Source: Sphingobium yanoikuyae
GTDB lineage: Bacteria > Pseudomonadota > Alphaproteobacteria > Sphingomonadales > Sphingomonadaceae
DNA length: 64,000 bases
Assembly: GCF_034424525.1 (NCBI RefSeq)
Contig: NZ_CP139979.1
Span: forward strand, 868,001 to 932,000
Direction: 5' to 3'
Shown here: piece after piece, positions 17,911 to 25,698 of the stretch
How the letters are laid out: each line of letters opens with the position of its first letter
Position numbering within the stretch: position 1 is the stretch's first letter
The notes under the pieces: generated by a model
The model's database searches: none
What the model was told of the DNA's origin: nothing
What the model saw: the letters and a program-made list of their open reading frames with translations, nothing else
Position numbers and translations under genes: made by a program

Positions 17911-19717
17911 GCCCACCAAGATCCTGGCGGTCGACGATGTCGAGGAAAATCTGACCGCGCTTGAAGCGCTGCTGGCGGACGAGGGCGTGACCCTCATCAA
18001 GGCGCGATCGGGCATGCAGGCGCTCGAACTGCTGCTGGTGGAGGATGTCGCGCTGGCGCTGCTCGACGTGCAGATGCCGGGTATGGACGGGTTCGAGCTG
18101 GCCGAACTGATGCGCGGCACGGAACGGACCCGGCGTGTGCCGATCATCTTCCTGACCGCCGTGGCGACCGACGAGCGGCGCCAGTTTCGCGGCTATGAAA
18201 GCGGCGCGATCGACTATCTGTTCAAGCCGGTCGATCCCCATATCCTGCGGCACAAGGTCGCCTTGTTCGTCGAACTGTTCCAGCAGCGGCAGGAACTGGC
18301 GCGGGAACGTGACAGCCATGCCGCGGCCCTGGCCCGCATCCAGGCCCATGGCGACAACAGCCCGTTGGCGATCGTGGAAATCGACGCGCAGCGCCATGTC
18401 GTCGCCTGGTCCAAGGGGGCGGAACGACTGTTCGGCTGGCGTGCGGCAGAAGTGGCTGGTTTTGGTGCGTCCGAACTCAAATGGCTGGACGACAGCCAGC
18501 GCGGCGACTTTGCCGGCCTGATGGACGAGATGATCGCCGGCACCGTGCCGCGCACCAACCGCTTGCTGCGCTTCCATACGGCCGAGGGCCTGACCCTAGA
18601 TTGCGAATGCTATTGCTCGGCGCTGCGCGATGCCGCTGGCCGGCTCTTCTCGATCAGTCTGCAGATCCTCGATGTGACCGAACGCAAGCGGGCGGAGGCG
18701 ACGCAGAAGCTGCTGATCGGCGAGCTTAATCACCGGGTGAAGAACACGCTGGCGTCGGTTCAGGCGATCGCCACCCAGACCTTGCGCCATTCGTCCGGCC
18801 CGTCCGATTTTGCCCCGACCTTCATCGGTCGCATCCATGCGCTGGCCAGCGCCCATTCGCTGCTGAGCGGCGAAACCTGGCAGGCCGCGCGGCTGGGCGA
18901 TCTGATCGAGGGGCAGGTGACGATCGGCGCGATCGATGGCGAGCGTTTCCATTGGAACGGGCCGGAGGTCGACTTGCGGCCCGAACCGGCGCTGCACCTG
19001 GCGCTGGTGCTGCACGAACTGGTGACCAACGCCCATAAATATGGTGCGCTGTCGGCCCCGGCCGGCCGTGTCGAGCTGGAATGGCGCCTGACCAATGACC
19101 AGTTGGTTCTGGATTGGCGCGAACGCGGCGGTCCGCCGGTCGAACCGCCCAGCCGTCGCGGCTTCGGCACCGCGCTGATCGAACGCAGCCTGCGTTCCGA
19201 TGGCGGCAGTGCCCAGCCCCATTACGGCGCCGAGGGCATGGGATGGACGCTGACGCTACCCTATGCCTCCAGCCCCCGCCTGCGCAAGAAGGCGCGTCCG
19301 GCGCCCCGCGAACAGGGCGCGAGCGCCAGTGGCAGTGACGGCAAGGCGCATCTGGGCGGCCGCCGCCTGCTGCTGATCGAGGACGAGCCGCTGGTCGCCT
19401 TCGAACTGGCCGCGACGCTGGAGGATGCGGGCGGCCATATCGTCGGGCAGGCTGCGACTGTGGCCGATGCGCTGGCCCTGATCGATCAGGCGGAATGCGA
19501 CCTGGTGCTGCTTGACGGCAATCTCCAGGGTGAGGGCGTGGAGCAGGTTGCGCGTGTCCTGGCGGACCGGGCCATGCCCTTCCTGTTCGTCAGCGGCTAT
19601 GGGCGCGATCATCTGCCCGAAGCGTTTGATGCGGTGCCGGTGATTGAAAAGCCCTTCAAGGTCGCCGACCTGATCGACGCTATTGCCAAATTGACGGTGT
19701 CGACAACCCGGAGGTGA
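17900..19717 (+). CDS. Receiver-PAS-HWE/HisKA2 histidine kinase-receiver protein
   Basis: The 605-aa cytosolic protein starts with a receiver (Asp56 in LLDVQMPGMDG), then a PAS domain (about 145-260), then an HWE/HisKA2 kinase with His278 (GELNHRVKNTLASVQA) and an ATPase (LVTNAHKYGALS). It ends in a second receiver with Asp539 (LLDGNLQ). Kinases of this type in sphingomonads often feed the PhyR general stress response; that link is inference. It probably receives phosphate from the hybrid kinase encoded first in the operon. Confidence 0.92.
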   Translation: MQPEPTKILAVDDVEENLTALEALLADEGVTLIKARSGMQALELLLVEDVALALLDVQMPGMDGFELAELMRGTERTRRVPIIFLTAVATDERRQFRGYESGAIDYLFKPVDPHILRHKVALFVELFQQRQELARERDSHAAALARIQAHGDNSPLAIVEIDAQRHVVAWSKGAERLFGWRAAEVAGFGASELKWLDDSQRGDFAGLMDEMIAGTVPRTNRLLRFHTAEGLTLDCECYCSALRDAAGRLFSISLQILDVTERKRAEATQKLLIGELNHRVKNTLASVQAIATQTLRHSSGPSDFAPTFIGRIHALASAHSLLSGETWQAARLGDLIEGQVTIGAIDGERFHWNGPEVDLRPEPALHLALVLHELVTNAHKYGALSAPAGRVELEWRLTNDQLVLDWRERGGPPVEPPSRRGFGTALIERSLRSDGGSAQPHYGAEGMGWTLTLPYASSPRLRKKARPAPREQGASASGSDGKAHLGGRRLLLIEDEPLVAFELAATLEDAGGHIVGQAATVADALALIDQAECDLVLLDGNLQGEGVEQVARVLADRAMPFLFVSGYGRDHLPEAFDAVPVIEKPFKVADLIDAIAKLTVSTTRR

Positions 19718-19738
19718 TACGCGCTTGAAGTCAGGTCC

Positions 19739-19771
19739 GAGGGCATACCGAACCAGGTTCGCTATGCCCTC
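19739..19771. repeat. 33-nt near-perfect palindrome
   Basis: GAGGGCATA (19739-19747) pairs with TATGCCCTC (19763-19771), and CGAACC (19749-19754) with GGTTCG (19756-19761), leaving only one C:C mismatch and a one-base centre. With a loop this small it looks more like a dyad binding or recombination site than a terminator. It lies right after the last chromosome-like gene. Confidence 0.6.
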
Positions 19772-19814
19772 TGTCGGTCTGCGGTCCGACGGGCATGGCA
19801 AGGAAGCAGAACGC

Positions 19815-19851
19815 AAAAACCCCGGACTTCCGATGGAAGTCCGGGGTTTTT
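19815..19851. terminator. Very strong bidirectional terminator
   Basis: AAAAACCCCGGACTTCC (19815-19831) and GGAAGTCCGGGGTTTTT (19835-19851) form a perfect 17-bp stem with a GAT loop. A run of A on one side and T on the other lets it act on both strands. It separates the signalling operon from the accessory island. The rest of the 325-bp gap 19718-20042 shows no gene. Confidence 0.88.
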
Positions 19852-20042
19852 CTGCTTACCGTCCCGAACCGAAGTCCGGGCGAATAAATTGGTCGGCCTT
19901 CGTGTTGTCCTATAGAACTTTGTGTTCGGTTCCAAGCGGCGACCTTCAGGTGAGAATGGAGGAAATCCGCCGCGATGAACACGGATGGCTGCGGGCAGCA
20001 TGATCGTCGCGCTCAACTCGACAATCGCTTAGGAAAAGCCAA

Positions 20043-20543
20043 ATGTTGATTCGCAACGACAAGGTTGGTGACGATCCGGCTATCCGTCGCGTCGTCACCG
20101 ACGCTTTCAAGATGCTTGCCCAGTCCACAGGAGCCGAAGCGGCCATCGTCGAGAGACTGCGGGACGATGACGCGCTCGTCCTCTCGCTCGTTGCGGAGGA
20201 TGAAGGCGAGATAATCGGCTTTCTGGCCGCCTCAAAAGCACGGGCGGGGAAGCAGGACGGCTGGGGTCTGATCGGTCCGCTTGCGGTTCTGCCCTCAAGG
20301 CAACGTCAAGGTATCGGGTCGGCCCTGATGGCGGAAGCCCTTCGCCAACTCCGTGCGTCGAGCAGGGGCGCGGCGCTGGTGGGCGATCCCATCTACTACA
20401 GCCGGTTCGGCTTCCGGGCTTTTTCCGGTCTGGGCGTGGCTGGCTGTCCCCCCGAGGTAGTCCAAGCCTTGCCATTCGACAGCGTCGAGCCTCACGGAGA
20501 ACTTATCCATCATCCGGCGTTCGGACTGGATCAGCAGGAGTGA
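20043..20543 (+). CDS. GNAT-family N-acetyltransferase
   Basis: The 166-aa protein has the GNAT acetyl-CoA loop (LAVLPSRQRQGIGSALM) and the C-terminal YSRFGF motif of YhbS-like acetyltransferases. The substrate is unknown. It is the first gene after the strong terminator and has no close neighbour on its strand; the gap to the gasdermin gene is 254 bp. Confidence 0.85.
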   Translation: MLIRNDKVGDDPAIRRVVTDAFKMLAQSTGAEAAIVERLRDDDALVLSLVAEDEGEIIGFLAASKARAGKQDGWGLIGPLAVLPSRQRQGIGSALMAEALRQLRASSRGAALVGDPIYYSRFGFRAFSGLGVAGCPPEVVQALPFDSVEPHGELIHHPAFGLDQQE

Positions 20544-20797
20544 AGGAAAGTTGGGCTGCCGGCGAGAGGTGGTCCGAATCGAGGAAATTCGCATCCTGAA
20601 AATGTGATGGCAAAGCGCCACATTGGCGCACCTCGATCTCATCACTCCATTCGACGAAAAAATTCTTTGCCAATTTTCTCTGCAGAAGTGTCCCCAATAA
20701 TAGGGCAGAATAGACGTCCAGAATGATTCCATATCGATTCTGAGGGGCATTTCCAGGACAGTCGATCGGCCGGTGGCATGAACCGTAGGGGGCTTCG
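20544..20797. other. Intergenic leader of the gasdermin operon
   Basis: This 254-bp gap is A+T-rich around 20655-20735 compared with the flanks, consistent with a promoter, but no clear -35/-10 pair can be named. An inverted pair AATGTG/CACATT lies near 20600-20626. Only the RBS (AGGGGG, 5 bp before the ATG at 20798) is clear. Confidence 0.4.
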
Positions 20798-21637
20798 ATG
20801 GGTATTTGTTCAGACCGTTCGGTTAATTATCTGAAATCATTGAATCTCAATGTAGTATTGCATCCTCTCGAAGATTTGGAGCCTCTGGCCCTGCTTGGAG
20901 AATATAAAGGTGCTCGCGGAATCATTGGTACGCTGAGTCAGCTTACCGAAGAACAGGATGGCAACCTCCCGAAGATCACATCGGGCGAAGCCGCCAACAT
21001 CAACGGGCAGAAGAGCAGCAAGCTGCCCATTGAGCTTGGACTCGATATACTCGGCAACATCATCGGTGCCATGGGCGGAAATCTTGGCGTGAAAGCAGCC
21101 TATGAGCGCGCCAGCAAAGTCGAGTTCAGTTACGCCGGGGTGACACGCCACCGCGCTAATACGATCGAGATCGGCGATTATCTGGAGGCGTCGAAGGTGC
21201 GGTGGGATCATCCGATCCTGAAGAAATATCTGTTCGGTAAGGGGCGTCTTTACATACTCACTGAGATTGTGACGTCAAAGAAGCTGGGGGTCACAGCTTA
21301 CAACCACGATAATAGCAGCATCAAACTGGAAGTGCCCGTGATCAAGGAGTTGGTCGGTGGCTCGCTATCGGTTGGCAAGGAGACGGAGACGACCACGACC
21401 GTCACATACGAAGGCGATAAGAATCTCGCCTTCGGTTTCGTGGCGATCGAGCTTTCCGCCGGTGATCGTGGTGACGATGGTGAGTTTGATCTCGTTTTCC
21501 GCCCGGTGAAGGCCGGTACGGTCAGCTTTGGTGTCGGCGCGGGGCAAGGTGTCGTGTTCGCTGATTTTGAAGGTGCGCTTCCAGAACTCAAGACGGTCGA
21601 TCCGGCAGAACTCGGCGAAGGTGAACTGATCGCCTGA
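20798..21637 (+). CDS. Bacterial gasdermin (pore-forming cell-death effector)
   Basis: The 279-aa protein matches the bacterial gasdermin pattern: an N-terminal Cys (Cys4, MGICSD), then YLKSLNLNVVLHPLEDLEPL, the glycine-rich helix ILGNIIGAMGGNLGVKAAY, the strand VEFSYAGV, and VPVIKELVGGSLSV with VTYEGDKNLAFGF. In studied members that Cys is palmitoylated and a short C-terminal tail inhibits pore formation until a protease removes it. The tail here is residues about 234-279, with only three basic residues (Arg235, Lys238, Lys265). A caspase-like gene lies two genes downstream, as in known systems. Activation should open membrane pores and kill the infected cell. The call rests on remembered family features, not on a search. 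Confidence 0.85.
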   Translation: MGICSDRSVNYLKSLNLNVVLHPLEDLEPLALLGEYKGARGIIGTLSQLTEEQDGNLPKITSGEAANINGQKSSKLPIELGLDILGNIIGAMGGNLGVKAAYERASKVEFSYAGVTRHRANTIEIGDYLEASKVRWDHPILKKYLFGKGRLYILTEIVTSKKLGVTAYNHDNSSIKLEVPVIKELVGGSLSVGKETETTTTVTYEGDKNLAFGFVAIELSAGDRGDDGEFDLVFRPVKAGTVSFGVGAGQGVVFADFEGALPELKTVDPAELGEGELIA

Positions 21638-21664
21638 CCAAGCAAGAGGCGGGATAGCTAGAAA

Positions 21665-22789
21665 ATGACCCAATTGGTGTTCGTGCATGGCGTCGCTACG
21701 CGGCAAACCCCGGCATATGCAGCAGAAGTCCAGCTCCGTGATGATCGGTTCCGCAAGCTTGCTCTCGGAAAAGAGGCGGGCATTCGCAACCCCTTCTGGG
21801 GAGACTTAGGCGCGTCCTTCGCATTTGGGGAGCAATGCCTGCCGCGCAGCGGCGACTTGCCGACGCCGTTCAGTCTCGGGGGAGGCAGTGAGATACCTGG
21901 CGCAATCGGTGGTGTATCGATCGCAGAGATTGCGGCCGTGGATTTTCCAGCTGCGGTGGACACGCTCTACGCAGTGCTGATCGAAACCGCAGCGACGCAA
22001 AACCGCCAACTCGATCCCGAAGAGTTTTCGGAAATGCAGGCCGCCGCCGCCTATGCCGAGGTCAATACTGCCCCGACTTGGGTCAAGCCCGACATGACCG
22101 ACGCGGCTTTTATCGACGCCTTGCGAGAGCGCCTTCAGCGCGAGCCTCCTGCTGCCTATGGTCTGCTCGATCGCCTGAAGGCGGCGGCCGGCACTGTCCT
22201 GGATCGCGGCAGGAACCTGGTTTCATCGGGCGTTCTTGGGCTTACCCGCGACAAGCTCAACCCGATGGCAGCTAGGTTCATCGGCGACGTGTTCGTCTAT
22301 CTACGTGGCGGGGCTGTTCGAGCCGACATTCGCCATCGGGTGGTAGCAGAATTACTCGCCGCGCGGGCCGATGCAACCGCAAAGGATGAGCCGCTGGTGG
22401 TTGTCGGTCATAGTCTGGGCGGGGTCATCCTGTACGATCTCCTGACAGATCCAGCCGGTGCCGGACTACCAGACGGCTTCGCTATCGACGTGCTGCTGAC
22501 TGTGGGATCGCAACCCGGTTTCTTTGAGGAACTCAAGCTGTTTGCGGCAAGCGAGAAGTCGATTCCGTCGCCTGGCCGTACGCTGGCAGCAAAGCCGGCA
22601 GCGGTGGCTCGTTGGTGGAATGTCTATGACCCTGTCGATGTCCTTAGCTTCCGTTGCCAGGGTATCTTCGATGGCGTCGAAGATTTCATGTTCAGTTCGA
22701 TGACCGGCGTGATCGATGCCCATACCAGCTACTTCATGCGTCCTCGCTTCTTCGAGCGTCTGCGGTCGCGACTGCAGGCGCTTGCATGA
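21665..22789 (+). CDS. Alpha/beta hydrolase (lipase/esterase-like) in the gasdermin operon
   Basis: The 374-aa protein begins LVFVHGVATR, the oxyanion-side HG of alpha/beta hydrolases, and has the nucleophile elbow VVGHSLGG with Ser250. Asp322 or Asp325 (NVYDPVDV) and His353 (DAHTSYF) complete a plausible triad. No signal peptide is present. It starts 27 bp after the gasdermin gene and overlaps the caspase gene by ATGA, so the three are co-translated. It could be a membrane-lipid hydrolase acting as a second effector, or an acyl-thioesterase acting on the lipidated gasdermin; neither can be decided here. Confidence 0.85.
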   Translation: MTQLVFVHGVATRQTPAYAAEVQLRDDRFRKLALGKEAGIRNPFWGDLGASFAFGEQCLPRSGDLPTPFSLGGGSEIPGAIGGVSIAEIAAVDFPAAVDTLYAVLIETAATQNRQLDPEEFSEMQAAAAYAEVNTAPTWVKPDMTDAAFIDALRERLQREPPAAYGLLDRLKAAAGTVLDRGRNLVSSGVLGLTRDKLNPMAARFIGDVFVYLRGGAVRADIRHRVVAELLAARADATAKDEPLVVVGHSLGGVILYDLLTDPAGAGLPDGFAIDVLLTVGSQPGFFEELKLFAASEKSIPSPGRTLAAKPAAVARWWNVYDPVDVLSFRCQGIFDGVEDFMFSSMTGVIDAHTSYFMRPRFFERLRSRLQALA

Positions 22790-24006
22790 CGCTTATCTAC
22801 CAACGGCAGGTCAATGGTCCGGCAACGCATGCTTTGATCATCGGAGTCGGCGCCTATCCAGACGCCAAGATGGACAAGTTCGTGCCCGGCACCACGCCCG
22901 AATTGCTCAAGGACGTGCGCGACCTTCCTAGCGCCGCCGCGGGCGCCGCCGCATTCTGCGACTGGCTGATTGGCGAGGCCGCGCTTGAGCAGCCGCTTGC
23001 TTCCATCGAAATGCTGTCTAACGGCCCGGCGCCGGCCCATAGTCACTATGACTGGCTTGGCCGTGTCCCGCCAGTTCAAGTAAACGACAATGCGCCTAAT
23101 GACCCGCGCGGCAATCCTGCGGTCGGCGTGCCGAACACAGCCAATGTCACTGCTGCCGGCACCCAATGGCTCGCGCGGCTGAATGCCGTAGCTGGAAATG
23201 TCGGGATCGTATTCATCTGCGGCCACGGCGTCGCCGTGACCTCGCAACCCTTTGTGCTCCTGGCTGATCTGAATCAGAATCCGATCAATCCGTGGGGAGC
23301 ATTCATCAACATGTACGACCTAGGGGTCGGCCTCAAGCAGGCACCCAATGTGTCCGCTGCGTATCTTTTCGTCGATGCCTGCGGTGAGATGGTAACGGAC
23401 TTGTATGTCCAAAACCCTGGCGTCGGTGCGAAGTTCATTCGTTCCAATCCATTTGTCGGGGGCACTGAAAAGGTCACGCTGATGGCGGCGGCCGCGAGCA
23501 GCTATTTCACCTATGAAGACAGCCCGGCAACGGGAGGTCGTTTTACGCAAACCTTGTTGAGCGCACTTCGTGGAAAATCCGCGCGCAACCCGTCCGGAAC
23601 CGCGCAATGGGGAGCCTATCCCATCGCGATTCATGAGGATTTGAAGAGCATCTATTCACTTGAGCAACGTTGGCAGCGGCAACCTTTCGAGCCTGTGTCG
23701 CCGATGCTACCGACCACGACTGCGGCGATTGTGACCTATCCTGAACCACCGCACGTGACGGTCAATGTGGTGCTCGACCCGACACAGGCGCTTGGGATCG
23801 GGACCGTGAGTATCCGGGACCCGCAAGGCGCAACGTTGCACACTTGTCCTGGGACGGGCGCGGACAGTTGGCTTCAGCCGATGCGCGCGAGCATCTATCC
23901 GCATTTCGTCAGCGCGTCGTTCACAAACGGTAGCGGCTATCGCGATGTCGAGCAGGTGTTCTGCCCCAATCGGTCGCTCTATCATCATCTGGTCAATGTC
24001 CGATGA
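22786..24006 (+). CDS. Caspase-like (peptidase C14) protease
   Basis: From the ATG that overlaps the previous stop (ATGA) the protein has 406 aa. The caspase fold is shown by THALIIGVGAYPD, the catalytic His147 in FICGHGV and Cys199 in FVDACGE, with the expected spacing of about 50 residues. The C-terminal part (from about residue 300) is beta-rich and unassigned. Caspase-like proteases next to bacterial gasdermins cleave off the inhibitory tail, so this is the probable activator. It overlaps the next gene by 11 bp. Confidence 0.9.
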   Translation: MTLIYQRQVNGPATHALIIGVGAYPDAKMDKFVPGTTPELLKDVRDLPSAAAGAAAFCDWLIGEAALEQPLASIEMLSNGPAPAHSHYDWLGRVPPVQVNDNAPNDPRGNPAVGVPNTANVTAAGTQWLARLNAVAGNVGIVFICGHGVAVTSQPFVLLADLNQNPINPWGAFINMYDLGVGLKQAPNVSAAYLFVDACGEMVTDLYVQNPGVGAKFIRSNPFVGGTEKVTLMAAAASSYFTYEDSPATGGRFTQTLLSALRGKSARNPSGTAQWGAYPIAIHEDLKSIYSLEQRWQRQPFEPVSPMLPTTTAAIVTYPEPPHVTVNVVLDPTQALGIGTVSIRDPQGATLHTCPGTGADSWLQPMRASIYPHFVSASFTNGSGYRDVEQVFCPNRSLYHHLVNVR

Positions 24007-25570
24007 GTGGAGGCAGCGCTTGAAAACCGTGTCCTTTCTGGCGCCACCCGACGCTGCCGCTGCCCGTATTCGGATTCTGGGTCCGGAGGGTGAGATGCAA
24101 CTCGAAAGGCGCGGCGTCGGCTCTGAGAGCATGACCACCCCCTCGAATCGCGAGGTGCTGATCCAGGGCGCGGTTCCCGGTGCCTATGCGGCTGTCATCG
24201 AACCGCTCGGCGAGGCGCCGACCTTCTATTCCTTCGTGGTCGATGACCTTACCGACAGAATTGACGCGCCAGCGCTATCGGAGCTTTCCGCATCATCGGT
24301 TTCCAGGGACTGGCTCGAGCAGTTTTCCGGCAGCGTCTGGTCGAAGCCCGTTGACGGTTTCTCGACGACAGGATCGCAAGCACGGGAGATGCGCACTGCC
24401 TCTCCACGGGGTGATGACGACAGTGAGGCTGGTGCGGGGTTCGACGACATTGATGACCATGTCGATTTGAGTTCACCTTCCGGAGATGCGAACAAGTCTG
24501 CGTTGGTGGACGACAGCCAATCGGCTCTTGGGCGTGAAGACACAAGCGCGCCTTTGCAGCCACGCCGTTTTTCGATTGGTCTCTCGGTCGATACAAGGCC
24601 GATGGGCTATGGTGGTTGGCGGCCTTATGTCGGACCGTGGCCGCTCGCTTTCTCGAACGCGCGTGATCGTGCTGCTTCCATTAATCGCGATACCGTGCTT
24701 GAGAATGTTACAAGTGCGCGGCTGTACATCGAGCGCGATAACATCACGCTCATGTCCAGTAACGGCGACGCGAGAGGAATGCCCTTGCCCGCCGACGGCG
24801 CGCGGTTGAGGCTATCCATTTCTATCGAAGGGTTACGAGTTGAGCGGACGCTAGTGCCGCTGTTCGCTGGTGGCACGACTGTCGAATTTGCGTTGGACCC
24901 GTCAGGAGGGTTGCTGCTTGACGTTGCGCCAGTCGACCTGGAGAAACAGTCGCTATCCAGAGCCCTGTCCTCGGCGGTCGGTGCCGAGGGGCAGGGCATC
25001 TGGAGTGACTTTACCAGGCGCACGCCGGTCGCAGCCTATATTTCAGGGGATATTCCCGAAGATCCGTGGACAGTAATCTTGGCGATGCTGTGCGCCGTTC
25101 GTTTCCCAAGCATCGATGAGCGCGAAGCACTTCAATGGGCACCGGAATTGTCCAGGCAGTTTGCCTGGATTCCCGATAGTCATGTTCTTCTCGCCCGGGG
25201 TCTGCTCATAGGGGCTGCGCCGGAGGATAGGGTTGGTGCGGCTTCTGAAGCCTTGCGTGCTCTGTCGACCGCCCGCCGGCTCGGTGCCCCTTATTTCGCC
25301 TACTCCAATACTTTGCTTGGCGACATGCTGACTGCGTTGCGCGACGGTGCTCCAGAGGCGGAACAGAGAACTCAGGCCACCAAGGAAATGGGATATTGGT
25401 CCCGGCATCTCCCACATCAGCGCGCTGCCGGTTCGTCGTTCAGTTGGGTCATGTCGAGCGGCGCGCGGTCCCGCGGAGGGCTGGATGAACGGTATTCGAG
25501 CATTCTTGCATTCGGCTCGGTGGATGCAAGTACTCTCACTATCACGCCAGTCGTCAAGCCCATCGACTAG
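23996..25570 (+). CDS. Unknown 524-aa protein of the gasdermin operon
   Basis: I recognise no family. The start overlaps the end of the caspase gene by 11 bp. A beta-rich N-terminal part (about 10-95) is followed by an acidic, Ser-rich linker (about 125-180, including FDDIDDHVDL), a second beta-rich part (about 185-320) and a helical C-terminal third (about 340-490) with repeated Ala/Leu helices that look TPR-like (PDSHVLLARGLLIGAAPEDR, APYFAYSNTLLGDML). A modular non-enzymatic protein in this place would suit a sensor or adaptor for the caspase, but this is inference only. Confidence 0.8.
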   Translation: MSDEWRQRLKTVSFLAPPDAAAARIRILGPEGEMQLERRGVGSESMTTPSNREVLIQGAVPGAYAAVIEPLGEAPTFYSFVVDDLTDRIDAPALSELSASSVSRDWLEQFSGSVWSKPVDGFSTTGSQAREMRTASPRGDDDSEAGAGFDDIDDHVDLSSPSGDANKSALVDDSQSALGREDTSAPLQPRRFSIGLSVDTRPMGYGGWRPYVGPWPLAFSNARDRAASINRDTVLENVTSARLYIERDNITLMSSNGDARGMPLPADGARLRLSISIEGLRVERTLVPLFAGGTTVEFALDPSGGLLLDVAPVDLEKQSLSRALSSAVGAEGQGIWSDFTRRTPVAAYISGDIPEDPWTVILAMLCAVRFPSIDEREALQWAPELSRQFAWIPDSHVLLARGLLIGAAPEDRVGAASEALRALSTARRLGAPYFAYSNTLLGDMLTALRDGAPEAEQRTQATKEMGYWSRHLPHQRAAGSSFSWVMSSGARSRGGLDERYSSILAFGSVDASTLTITPVVKPID

Positions 25571-25698
25571 ACTGCGTTGTGCGGCCGGTTCCTAACCATA
25601 GCCCAAAATTGTCTGTCAGTCTTGGGACTAACATACGCAAAGCTGAGCGAAGCGCACAAAAGCCGAAAATTCGTCGAAATATAATGAGGGGGAACTAC

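Noticed and set aside
19718..20042. tRNA gene as island attachment site
   Set aside because: The hairpins here do not form a cloverleaf and no T-loop motif with correct spacing was found.
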